17,814 nt of DNA from Sphaerochaeta sp. (GTDB taxonomy: Bacteria; Spirochaetota; Spirochaetia; Sphaerochaetales; Sphaerochaetaceae), in assembly GCA_023228445.1 (NCBI GenBank), contig JALOBD010000027.1, forward strand, positions 1-17,814. Direction: 5' to 3'. Both the position numbers and the translations under genes were made by a program. Below are positions 7,414 to 13,790 of this stretch, in pieces; the stretch's first letter is position 1; every line of letters starts with the position of its first letter. Under the pieces are notes generated by a model. That model had not been told where the DNA came from. It saw only the letters and a program-made list of their open reading frames with translations, and did no database searches.

Positions 7414-7449
7414 AAAAAACCCGCCGTCCTGGCAAAGGGCGGCGGATTT
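7414..7449 (-). terminator. Intra-operon hairpin terminator between binding protein and permease
   Basis: In the transcript, CCGCCG and CGGCGG (7445-7440 and 7426-7421) pair perfectly. The stem continues inward past one mismatch with CCU/AGG around a 5-nt loop. Outward it can extend through an A-rich segment against the U-run (7419-7414). This is a standard rho-independent terminator placed 14 bp after the binding-protein stop codon and 17 bp before the permease ATG. It should be partial, since the downstream genes have no other promoter that I can see. Confidence 0.85.
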
Positions 7450-7463
7450 CGATGCTCGTTCGA

Positions 7464-8462
7464 TTACTTTGAAATCTTTTGGCCGTCCTTGATGAGGACC
7501 GCAGCAGCGTCCTGCAATGACTGCGAAATAGTATAGCCAAGCTTCGCGGCAGTATCAAGGTTGAACCAGAGTTCGAACTTCGTCGGATCGGTGATGTAGA
7601 CCGTCCCGATCTCGCCGGCGTTCGCCCCGGCGAGCACCCGCTCGACGACCTTGCCCGTCTCTATGCCGATGTTGTAGTAGTCGAAGCCCCAGGCGATCAT
7701 CACGTTCAATGCCTCAACGGCACTCGGGTCTGCGCTGAAGAGGACCTTGTTTGCCCTGGTGACCACATCGTCGACGCTGGCCAGTGCGCTGATGACGGCG
7801 TTGTCGGTGGCGACGTAGATCGCATCCACGCGGTCGATGATCGATTGGGCGGCCATCTTGACCTCGCTGGAGTTGCTGATGGCGCTGGCGACAAATTCGA
7901 CACCGAACTTGGCGCAGGCAGCCTTGGCCATCTCCATCAATACCACGCCGTTGGCCTCACCGCTTGCGTAGATGTTGCCGATGCGCTTTGCGCCGGTGAT
8001 GTCGATCAGGAGTTTGATCTGCTCCTCGACGGGGTTCATGTCCGAGACACCGGTGATGTTGGCTGCCACCAGGCCCGCTTCATCGGCATCGGTGACGGCA
8101 CTGAAGACCACCGGTGTGGCCGACGTCGGGCCGAAGACCTGGGCGAGGGCCTGGGCTGAGGGGGTTGCGATGCCTACCACCACATCCACCTTGTCGCTCT
8201 TGAACTTCTGGGCGATCGAGCTGGCTGTCGAGATGTCCCCGTTGGCGTTCTGCAGATCGTAGGAGATCGTGAGGGAGGTGGTCTTCAAATAGTCTTGCAA
8301 TCCTTGCTCGACCGCGTCGAGGGCGGGGTGGGGAAGGAGCTTGGAGACTCCGATGGTATAACCTGAATCCTTGACCTCGCTCTTGCCGCCACCAAAGAGT
8401 GTCAGTGGTGCGATCAAGGCCAAGGCCAAGCCGATCAACAGAAGGGTTCGCGTGCGTTTCAT
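7464..8462 (-). CDS. ABC transporter substrate-binding protein, TrpX/ABC_sub_bind family
   Basis: This is the extracytoplasmic binding protein of the importer. Of its 332 residues, the first ~25 form a secretion signal (MKRTRTLLLIGLALALIAP, then LTLFGGGKS). There is no lipobox cysteine, unlike many Gram-negative-type spirochaete binding proteins, so it may be a free periplasmic protein. The mature part shows family landmarks: VSKLLPHPALDAVEQGLQDY, DVVVGIATPSAQALAQ, TPVVFSAVTDADEAGLV and the late AIYVATDNAVISALASV. Known relatives bind tryptophan, tyrosine or other small molecules, and the ligand here cannot be read from sequence. The start at 8462 has GGAGGAAAGAG upstream; a longer open frame extends into the promoter and was rejected. 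Confidence 0.92.
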   Translation of the reverse strand: MKRTRTLLLIGLALALIAPLTLFGGGKSEVKDSGYTIGVSKLLPHPALDAVEQGLQDYLKTTSLTISYDLQNANGDISTASSIAQKFKSDKVDVVVGIATPSAQALAQVFGPTSATPVVFSAVTDADEAGLVAANITGVSDMNPVEEQIKLLIDITGAKRIGNIYASGEANGVVLMEMAKAACAKFGVEFVASAISNSSEVKMAAQSIIDRVDAIYVATDNAVISALASVDDVVTRANKVLFSADPSAVEALNVMIAWGFDYYNIGIETGKVVERVLAGANAGEIGTVYITDPTKFELWFNLDTAAKLGYTISQSLQDAAAVLIKDGQKISK

Positions 8463-8481
8463 CTCTTTCCTCCAGTACGAA

Positions 8482-8495
8482 GACCATCGATGGTC
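8482..8495. promoter_or_regulatory. Perfect 14-bp palindrome in the leader of the importer operon
   Basis: GACCATCGATGGTC reads identically on both strands. It begins about 3-4 nt after the predicted transcription start and ends 20 bp before the start codon. A protein bound here would block initiation or early elongation. Without a loop, the RNA form would be only a weak four-base hairpin, so a DNA operator is the likelier role. The cognate regulator is not identifiable. Confidence 0.5.
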
Positions 8496-8504
8496 ATTTG
8501 TGGC

Positions 8505-8533
8505 ACTATACAGCAAATCGCCTGATATGTAAA
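8505..8533 (-). promoter_or_regulatory. Strong sigma-70-type promoter of the importer operon
   Basis: Reverse strand TTTACA (8533-8528), a 17-bp spacer, then TATAGT (8510-8505); each box matches consensus at five of six positions. Transcription should start near 8498, giving a leader of about 36 nt. The DNA just upstream (8528-8600) is extremely AT-rich against a GC-rich background, which could act as an UP element. Confidence 0.75.
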
Positions 8534-8559
8534 TATTGATATACAAATATCTGAATATT
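8532..8559. repeat. AT-rich imperfect inverted repeat upstream of the importer promoter
   Basis: AATATT at 8532-8537 and AATATT at 8554-8559 bracket a 28-bp segment in which ten of fourteen opposed positions pair. It touches the -35 box. It could be a regulator site or simply AT-rich upstream DNA. Confidence 0.35.
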
Positions 8560-8597
8560 CATACATCAAATATACACAAGTATACCCTATACATACC

Positions 8598-8620
8598 AAA
8601 AAACCTCCCCGCAGGGAGGT
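8598..8620 (-). terminator. Rho-independent terminator of the hyperacidic-protein gene
   Basis: In the transcript ACCTCCC (8620-8614) pairs perfectly with GGGAGGT (8609-8603) around a four-base loop. The run of Ts that follows corresponds to the A-tract at 8598-8603. It lies 25 bp after the stop codon and insulates the importer promoter downstream. Confidence 0.88.
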
Positions 8621-8644
8621 GATGGATTGCATACGGACGGAGCG

Positions 8645-8917
8645 TCAGAAGTCGTCATCACCCCAGTCGTCGAAGTCTTCATCATCATCGTAGAATTCGT
8701 CTTCGTAGGACTCATCGCCATCAACCATGAACTGGTCGCCGAGCAGCTCCTCCTCGTCCTCATCGTCATCGAGAATCTCATCATCGCTGTCGGTGAAGTC
8801 GATCATCTCCTCTCGGTCGAACATGTCAGCGTAGTAGGCTTCTTCCTCCTCCTCCATCCTGCTGAAGTACCGATCTTCCTCATCATCAAACTCTTCGTCA
8901 TCACGATGTTTTGCCAT
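8645..8917 (-). CDS. Hyperacidic 90-residue protein of unknown function
   Basis: From the ATG at 8917, with GAGAGGAG seven bases upstream, the frame encodes 90 residues starting MAKHRDDEEFDDEED. I count 28 Asp and 20 Glu, about 53% of the protein, against only five Lys/Arg. The rest is mostly aromatic and large hydrophobic residues (Phe, Tyr, Met, Trp) scattered at intervals, and the end reads DDWGDDDF. No domain, signal peptide or membrane segment is visible, and the protein is probably disordered in part. It has its own promoter and terminator, so it is an independent single-gene unit. Possible roles include a DNA mimic, a chaperone for a basic protein or a divalent-metal buffer, but none is supported directly. 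Its reality rests on the promoter, ribosome-binding site and terminator all fitting. Confidence 0.82.
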   Translation of the reverse strand: MAKHRDDEEFDDEEDRYFSRMEEEEEAYYADMFDREEMIDFTDSDDEILDDDEDEEELLGDQFMVDGDESYEDEFYDDDEDFDDWGDDDF

Positions 8918-8960
8918 GCAACAACTCCTCTCTGGACACGTAGAACTCTTGGTATCTACC

Positions 8961-8989
8961 AACATAAAAGATGGTCTTGCCGTTGTCAA
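8961..8989 (-). promoter_or_regulatory. Promoter of the hyperacidic-protein gene
   Basis: Reverse strand TTGACA (8989-8984), a perfect -35 match, is followed after 17 bp by TATGTT (8966-8961). The predicted start near 8954 gives a 37-nt leader containing the ribosome-binding site. It is back-to-back with the pdxA promoter. Confidence 0.65.
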
Positions 8990-9003
8990 TCGCCCAAGTT
9001 GTC

Positions 9004-9032
9004 TGGACAGTGGATATTGTCGCTGGTATCAT
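9004..9032 (+). promoter_or_regulatory. Extended -10 promoter of pdxA, predicted leaderless transcript
   Basis: TGGACA at 9004-9009, then a 17-bp spacer ending in TGG, then TATCAT at 9027-9032. The TG at 9024-9025 fits the extended -10 pattern. The ATG of pdxA begins seven bases after the -10 box, exactly where transcription should start, and no Shine-Dalgarno sequence is present. Confidence 0.6.
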
Positions 9033-9038
9033 GAGCCC

Positions 9039-10061
9039 ATGAGCGCACACCAACGGACATACCTGGCCATTCCCGGCGGAGATCCAGCGGGTATCGGCGG
9101 AGAAATCCTCCTCAAGGCCCTCTCCCGCACCCCCAGGTCTGACGATTGGGGCATCATCGTCATCGCCGATGGTCCGATTCTCCAGAAGACAGCCACAGAT
9201 TTGGGCCTTCCCTTCGATTTTGATCAGGTGGTGGACGACAGCAAGGCGCTCAAGGGGGCAATCGAAGCGGGAGCCCAACACATCCTCTACGCGTTGCGGG
9301 TTGTTGATGTACCAGCCTTTCGCTTCGGGACGATCAGAGGCGATTGTGGCAGGGCTGCGTATGACGCACTCAAGGTGGCGGTGACCCTCGTACAGCAGGG
9401 CATGGCTAAGGCTATCGTCACCCCGCCACTGCACAAGGAGGCCCTCAAGGCCGCCGGTATCGATGAGATTGGGCATACCGAGATCTTGCAGACACTTACT
9501 GCATCGACCAAGGCGGTGACAATGTTCGACACCCTCTCGCTCAAGATCTTCTTCCATAGCCGCCACCTCTCGCTGCGTGATGCCTGTGATGCTGTGACGC
9601 GGGAGAGCCTCTTGTCCACCATCGCCGAGTGCGACCGCATCACCCAGCGCAACGCCGGCTTCAACCGCTGCCTGCCGTTGGCGGTGGCAGCACTCAATCC
9701 TCACAGTAGCGATGGTGGGCTCTTCGGCGATGAGGAGACCGTTCACATCATCCCCGCCATCGAGGATGCGCGGGCGGAGGGTATTGATGTGATCGGTCCA
9801 ATCGGGGCCGATTCGGTCTTCTACCAAGCCCGGATGGGGAGGTGGCGGGCGGTGATCTCCCTCTACCATGACCAGGGGCACATCGCGGCAAAGACCTACG
9901 ATTTCAACCAGACGATCTCGGTGACCTGGGGGCTGCCTTTTTTGCGCACCAGTGTCGATCACGGCACCGCCTTCGACATCGCAGGCCTGGGCGTCGCCGA
10001 TGAGAGCGGGATGGTGCGGGCCATCCAAGCGGCAATAGAGTACCTCGGGGAGGGGATATGA
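9039..10061 (+). CDS. pdxA: PdxA-family 4-hydroxythreonine-4-phosphate dehydrogenase
   Basis: PdxA oxidises 4-phosphohydroxy-L-threonine with NAD in the DXP-dependent pyridoxal-phosphate pathway; close relatives act on 4-phospho-threonates in sugar-acid catabolism. The 340 residues contain GGDPAGIGGE (13-22), HKEALKAAG and GHTE (132-148), and the metal-binding histidines expected in RHLSLRD (H176), LNPHSSDGG (H222) and YHDQG (H277), followed by LRTSVDHGTAFDIAG. Some usual residues differ: NPHSSDGG replaces NPHAGEGG, and GIGGE replaces GIGPE. The start at 9039 is where the family begins; upstream in-frame codons run into the promoter. Its stop overlaps the next gene by 4 bp. Neighbours (a lipoprotein and cobO) do not decide between the two substrates, and no pdxJ is in view. 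Confidence 0.88.
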   Translation: MSAHQRTYLAIPGGDPAGIGGEILLKALSRTPRSDDWGIIVIADGPILQKTATDLGLPFDFDQVVDDSKALKGAIEAGAQHILYALRVVDVPAFRFGTIRGDCGRAAYDALKVAVTLVQQGMAKAIVTPPLHKEALKAAGIDEIGHTEILQTLTASTKAVTMFDTLSLKIFFHSRHLSLRDACDAVTRESLLSTIAECDRITQRNAGFNRCLPLAVAALNPHSSDGGLFGDEETVHIIPAIEDARAEGIDVIGPIGADSVFYQARMGRWRAVISLYHDQGHIAAKTYDFNQTISVTWGLPFLRTSVDHGTAFDIAGLGVADESGMVRAIQAAIEYLGEGI

Positions 10062-11263
10062 AACGGATGAAATGGGCGATCGCCCTGCTCGTGACCCTGA
10101 TGGTGGCCACCTCGTGTGCCACCACCGTCCAAGTGCGTCACCTGGTTCCTGCCGAGGTGGACCTCGATGGGCGACGTGAGATTGCCATCGCCTCGGCAAC
10201 GATTCCCACGTCGGTGCGCCGTCCGAGCCTCTGGATCGATGGGCTGCAGGAGACCGGTTTTTCGCTATACAGCGGTTGGGATGGGGAGATTGTCGCCAAA
10301 GTTGGCACCCAGGCAACGGGCACGATCACCACAGCGCTTGCCCAAACCGGGTACTTCTCCCTCCTCGATGCCGGCCAGACGGACGGGTACATGGCGCAGA
10401 TCTGCATCGGAGACGATGGGTGTGCACACCTCAAGGGGCGGGGCATCACCGCCTTGATGGTCCTGGACATCCCCTACCTCGACGCGAGCGAGCAGGTGGT
10501 GGGCCGGGATGTGTATGAGCAGGTGACGAAGGACATCGAGGTTGCAAATCCCCTCTTTGACCCGAACGAAATACCGCCGAAACCCGCCACAATCAAAGTC
10601 TCCCACACCTTCAACGAGGTCATCGCCCGCGAGTACTTCCTCATCCAGCGTGCTACGTTGACGCTGACCTACTCCCTCTATGACACCAGTGACGGGAGGG
10701 TCATCGCCTCACGTACGTTCACCGACAGCGTGGAGAAGGAGACGAAGATCGGCACGAGGATCTACGGAGAGGATCTGAAGACCTATCGCGATGAACGCTC
10801 ATACTTCTCCACCCTTGCCCCCTCCTTCAGCCCAATCTTCTCTACGATCATCGATTCGGTGGCGGCGAAGATCGCCGCTCAGCTCGCCCCGGCATGGAAG
10901 AGCTCACACGTCGCATTGATGGATGTGAAGCCCAAGAGCGCACTCTCCAAGGAGGCGGAAAAGGCGGTGCGAAACGGTGAGTATCTGCAGGCGTATCACC
11001 GCTATATGGAGTTGTGGCAGCAGCACTCGATGGCAGCCGGATACAACGCCGCCCTGCTGCTCGAGGGGATGGGAAAGCTCGATGAGGCCCTCGCTTTGAT
11101 GGATACTGTCTACCACCAGAGCGGCTCACAGCGCGCTTATACGGCGCTGCATCGCATCCAGGAGGCCAAGAGCCTCCACGACAAGGCACAGCGCCAGATC
11201 AGCGGCGAACAAGTGGATGATGGGCAGAGCCTGACACTGACCCAATATATGATCAGCGAGTGA
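10058..11263 (+). CDS. Putative outer-surface or periplasmic lipoprotein with C-terminal TPR-like repeats
   Basis: This 401-residue protein starts with Lys/Arg, a hydrophobic core and a lipobox, ATSC, with the cysteine at residue 20. Right after it comes VQVRHLVPAEVDLDG followed by EIAIASA, an opening resembling the DUF6340-type lipoproteins known mostly from Bacteroidetes. The middle is predicted mixed alpha/beta with a paired-strand stretch (YFLIQRATLTLTYSLYD, then SDGRVIASRTF). Residues about 295-360 (alternating small and large residues around AVRNGEYLQAYHRY and AALLLEGMGKLDEALALM) look like two tetratricopeptide-like repeats. ATGA overlaps link it to pdxA, and GTGA links it to cobO. I do not know its function; a role in envelope assembly or binding is possible. 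Confidence 0.85.
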   Translation: MKRMKWAIALLVTLMVATSCATTVQVRHLVPAEVDLDGRREIAIASATIPTSVRRPSLWIDGLQETGFSLYSGWDGEIVAKVGTQATGTITTALAQTGYFSLLDAGQTDGYMAQICIGDDGCAHLKGRGITALMVLDIPYLDASEQVVGRDVYEQVTKDIEVANPLFDPNEIPPKPATIKVSHTFNEVIAREYFLIQRATLTLTYSLYDTSDGRVIASRTFTDSVEKETKIGTRIYGEDLKTYRDERSYFSTLAPSFSPIFSTIIDSVAAKIAAQLAPAWKSSHVALMDVKPKSALSKEAEKAVRNGEYLQAYHRYMELWQQHSMAAGYNAALLLEGMGKLDEALALMDTVYHQSGSQRAYTALHRIQEAKSLHDKAQRQISGEQVDDGQSLTLTQYMISE

Positions 11264-11796
11264 CCATGGCCTTGATCCTCATCTATACCGGAGACGGCAA
11301 AGGCAAGAGTTCAGCGGGGTTTGGCCAGCTGGTACGCTCGCTCGGCCATGGGGCGCGGTGCAAGGTCGGCCAATTCATCAAAGAGGCGCCCGAGGTGTTG
11401 GCAAGCGGCGAGTACCGGGTGCTCAGGCGTCTTGGGGTGGAGTGGAGGAACTGGGGGGCAGGCTTCACGTGGGTCGGTGACAACGATGCGAAGAACCGGG
11501 TGTTGGCACAAGAGGGGTGGGAGACGATCAAGGAGTGGATCGAGGGGCGCGCATGCGACCTGATCCTCCTCGATGAGTTCACCTACACCCTCTCGTTGGG
11601 GTATCTGGATACCGAGGAGGTGGTCCGCTACCTTGAAGCGCGACGACAGGTCGATGGATTTCCCCATCTGGTCATTACTGGGCGCAATGCACCGCCCGCG
11701 TTGGTGGCCATCGCCGATATGGTCAGTTCAATCGAGCAAGTGAAGCACCATTTGTACGACAGTGGGCAAAAAGCACAGCCAATGATTGAATTTTGA
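11260..11796 (+). CDS. cobO: Cob(I)yrinic acid a,c-diamide adenosyltransferase, CobO/BtuR type
   Basis: The enzyme moves the 5'-deoxyadenosyl group of ATP onto reduced corrinoid, making adenosylcobalamin in biosynthesis or salvage. The 178 residues show the P-loop TGDGKGKSS (10-18; most members have TT in place of SS), Walker B LILLDEF with D105-E106, GRNAPPALVAIADMVS, and the closing KHHLYDSGQKAQPMIEF typical of the family. The chosen start is GTG 11260, coupled to the upstream stop by a 4-bp overlap. The ATG two codons later (11266) is equally possible. No cobalamin riboswitch precedes this operon, and no other cobalamin genes are in view, so salvage is more likely than synthesis. Confidence 0.92.
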   Translation: MTMALILIYTGDGKGKSSAGFGQLVRSLGHGARCKVGQFIKEAPEVLASGEYRVLRRLGVEWRNWGAGFTWVGDNDAKNRVLAQEGWETIKEWIEGRACDLILLDEFTYTLSLGYLDTEEVVRYLEARRQVDGFPHLVITGRNAPPALVAIADMVSSIEQVKHHLYDSGQKAQPMIEF

Positions 11797-11801
11797 TGGC
11801 C

Positions 11802-11857
11802 TATAATGCAAGAGAGCTATCTTTCGGCTTTTACTTTTTCCAATTTACGGGTATAAT
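11802..11857 (+). promoter_or_regulatory. Promoter region of the phosphatase-RloAB-LuxR operon
   Basis: The 79-bp gap after cobO holds two perfect TATAAT boxes, at 11802-11807 and 11852-11857. The second, with a weak TTTACT 16 bp upstream (11830-11835), is the better candidate and leaves a leader of about 11 nt that still contains AAGGAG. Between them is a near-palindrome at 11810-11823 (AAGAGAGCTATCTT, six of seven pairs) that might bind a regulator. I see no convincing terminator for the cobO transcript, so some read-through is possible. Confidence 0.55.
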
Positions 11858-11875
11858 CACAGCTAAGGAGTGTAG

Positions 11876-12532
11876 ATGGGCCTAATTGACGTTCACTGCC
11901 ACTTGCTTCCGGCCATCGACGATGGGTATGTCACAACGGAGCAATTTCAGAAGATGATGGGAATCTACAGCGAGTGTGGATTCACTGCTGTTGCCTTCAC
12001 CCCCCATATCTACAACCCCTATGTGACGACCAACGTCGACTCACTGCGCACCACCTATGGGTGGGCCAAGGAGGTGGCCTCATCGATGGGGATCACCACA
12101 TACCTGGGCAGTGAGCTCTATGTAGGCGAGCAGGAGACGCTGAGGGCACTGCCGATCGCTGACCGGTACGTGCTCATTGAGTTTCCGCTCTCCCTGCCAC
12201 CGGCACGGCTCTTGGTCCGCATCGCGCAACTGGTCGACCAAGGCCTTGTGCCGATCATTGCCCACGTGGAGCGCTACCGGTGGTTGAGTCCTCAAGCTCC
12301 GTTGCTTGGAGAGTTGCAAAGGCTTGGGTGCCTCTTGCAATGTAATGTGGAAGCGGTGGAGAATGGGGATGCCAACCCCTATATGGAGGCGGGTATTGTG
12401 GATCTCTTTGCCACGGACAACCACGGTGATGAAACCCTTGCCTTCCGTTTGGCAAATTTGATAGCCCTCTGGCCGACCGTAGGTGATCGTATGGATCAAC
12501 TTTTGCAAATCAACCTCCCTGAGGTGATGTAA
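11876..12532 (+). CDS. PHP-domain tyrosine-protein phosphatase, CpsB/YwqE-like
   Basis: Members of this family are manganese-dependent phosphatases that act on tyrosine kinases of polysaccharide export, although some act elsewhere. The 218 residues keep the PHP metal ligands: DVHCHLLPAIDDG (H7, H9), TPH (H44), GSE (E80), IAHVERY (H130) and ATDNHG (D181, H183). The last usually reads SDAH in the family. The length is slightly short for the family (about 240-255). AAGGAG precedes the ATG. It is first in the operon and lies 11 bp before the ATPase gene. No capsule or tyrosine-kinase genes are nearby, so its substrate here is open; a histidinol-phosphatase-type activity is the alternative. Confidence 0.85.
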   Translation: MGLIDVHCHLLPAIDDGYVTTEQFQKMMGIYSECGFTAVAFTPHIYNPYVTTNVDSLRTTYGWAKEVASSMGITTYLGSELYVGEQETLRALPIADRYVLIEFPLSLPPARLLVRIAQLVDQGLVPIIAHVERYRWLSPQAPLLGELQRLGCLLQCNVEAVENGDANPYMEAGIVDLFATDNHGDETLAFRLANLIALWPTVGDRMDQLLQINLPEVM

Positions 12533-12543
12533 GGAGGTAGCTC

Positions 12544-13788
12544 ATGCTGCTTGATATGACGATAGCGAACTTCAAATCGGTGAAATCTCCGCAGACGATC
12601 TCGTTTGAAGCGTTGCGGGACAACCGCTTCCCTGAATCCAAGGTCGTGGCGGTGACCGAGAGACTGAAGATCATCAAGAGTGCGGCCATCATCGGGCCCA
12701 ACGGAGCGGGCAAGAGCTCGTTCGTGCGTGCCCTCGAGGCGCTCAAGAGCATTGTGTGTGCAACCTCCGAGGAGGTAGCAAGCCCGCTCTCCGTCCTTGC
12801 CGGCACCTCGTTCGCCTACTCCGAGGAGAAGGGACAGCCTGCCACGATCTCCATCCGTGTCTACATGGGCTTGGATGAGGAGAGCGGGGATTCGGTGGTT
12901 GCCCACTACACCCTCAAGAGCGATCGCACGATGATCTGGGAGGAGAGCCTCTACCATATGGTGGGACGCTCCAAGAAACGGATGTTCGAGCGAAAGCTCA
13001 AGGAGGAGTCGCTGCTCATCGATCCAGAGAAGCCGGTCTACTCATACCGCTGGGGCAAGATGTACCGCGGAGACAAGAAGCGGTTGGTCAACAAGATCGA
13101 CAGCCAGCACACCTTCCTGGAGGCATCGGCGCTGAAGGGCAGCGAGACGACAAGCCCGGTCTACCAGTGGTTCATCGATCGGTTGCACCTCTTGCCGATG
13201 GGTGTCTCAAACCTCAGTGAGAAGTACCTGATCAACCAACTGACCGCCCATCCCGAGTGGGTTGGCCAACTGATCAACTTCCTCTGGAGCGTCGACATCA
13301 CCGATATCCGCGATATCCGCATCCACGACGACCGCCTCGTCTTTGTGCACACCAACGTCACACAGCACTACGCGACGTTCTTCAGTTTGGAGAGCCTCTC
13401 GCTCAGGCGTCTCTGTCTCATCGGTGTCGCGTTCTTTGAGAGCTTCACCACACAGAAGACCCTCATCATCGACGACTTCGGCATGCTGTTGCACCCCTAT
13501 GTGCTTACCCACATCGTGGAGATCTTCGAGGCATGCAACAGCGCGACCGGCAGCCAGATGCTCGTCGTCGACTGTAACCCGAGTCTGCTTGAGCCAGGGC
13601 TGCTGAGGCGAGATGGTGTATACTTCGCCGAGAAGGATAGCGAGAGTGCGACCGTCTACACCAGTTTGGCCAACTACCGCTATTCAAAGGCCCGTGACAA
13701 GACACAGGTCCAGTATATGGGCGGAGCCTTCGGTTCACTGCCGATTCTCTCAGAGTTCAATTTCACCGCTAACGCCAAGGAGGAGTAA
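12544..13788 (+). CDS. AAA ATPase, RloA/AbiLi-like, with altered catalytic motifs
   Basis: This 414-residue protein has the layout of RloA/AbiLi ATPases (AAA_21/SMC-like heads). FKSVKSPQTISFEAL opens the fold, Walker A GPNGAGKSS (51-59) is intact, and the C-terminal landmarks LHP (316-318), LLRRDGVYFAEKD (353-365) and GAFGSLPIL (394-402) are those of the family. Three other sites depart from what I know of the family. The signature region reads ESLSLRR (283-289) where relatives have ESDGTxR, so the glycine is lost. Walker B reads LIIDDF (307-312) with Asp for the catalytic Glu. The H-loop reads VVDCN (341-345) for TTHDT or TTHNT, so the His is lost. ATP binding is plausible, but normal hydrolysis is doubtful. 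AAGGAGGT precedes the ATG, and RloB-like follows after 2 bp. Confidence 0.82.
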   Translation: MLLDMTIANFKSVKSPQTISFEALRDNRFPESKVVAVTERLKIIKSAAIIGPNGAGKSSFVRALEALKSIVCATSEEVASPLSVLAGTSFAYSEEKGQPATISIRVYMGLDEESGDSVVAHYTLKSDRTMIWEESLYHMVGRSKKRMFERKLKEESLLIDPEKPVYSYRWGKMYRGDKKRLVNKIDSQHTFLEASALKGSETTSPVYQWFIDRLHLLPMGVSNLSEKYLINQLTAHPEWVGQLINFLWSVDITDIRDIRIHDDRLVFVHTNVTQHYATFFSLESLSLRRLCLIGVAFFESFTTQKTLIIDDFGMLLHPYVLTHIVEIFEACNSATGSQMLVVDCNPSLLEPGLLRRDGVYFAEKDSESATVYTSLANYRYSKARDKTQVQYMGGAFGSLPILSEFNFTANAKEE

Positions 13789-13790
13789 CG

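Noticed and set aside
8463..8498. T-box or tryptophan-sensing riboswitch in the importer leader
   Set aside because: The leader is about 36 nt and holds only the short palindrome and the ribosome-binding site.
8970..8976. GATGGTC, a half-site of the importer palindrome, in the promoter spacer of the acidic gene
   Set aside because: Seven bases alone recur in coding DNA nearby (for example around 9168), so this is expected by chance.
8901..10316. A 471-codon open frame on the minus strand, antisense to pdxA
   Set aside because: It lacks any recognisable motif, runs through the start of the acidic gene and the promoter pair, and is explained by the GC-rich codon bias of pdxA on the other strand.
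11797..11850. Terminator after cobO (hairpin ahead of TTTTACTTTTT)
   Set aside because: The best stem is a short near-palindrome with an internal mismatch that is not next to the T-rich stretch.
13302..13322. A tandem 9-bp repeat (GATATCCGC twice) inside the ATPase gene
   Set aside because: It encodes an in-frame Asp-Ile-Arg doublet and has no third copy or flanking structure; a local duplication with no clear role.
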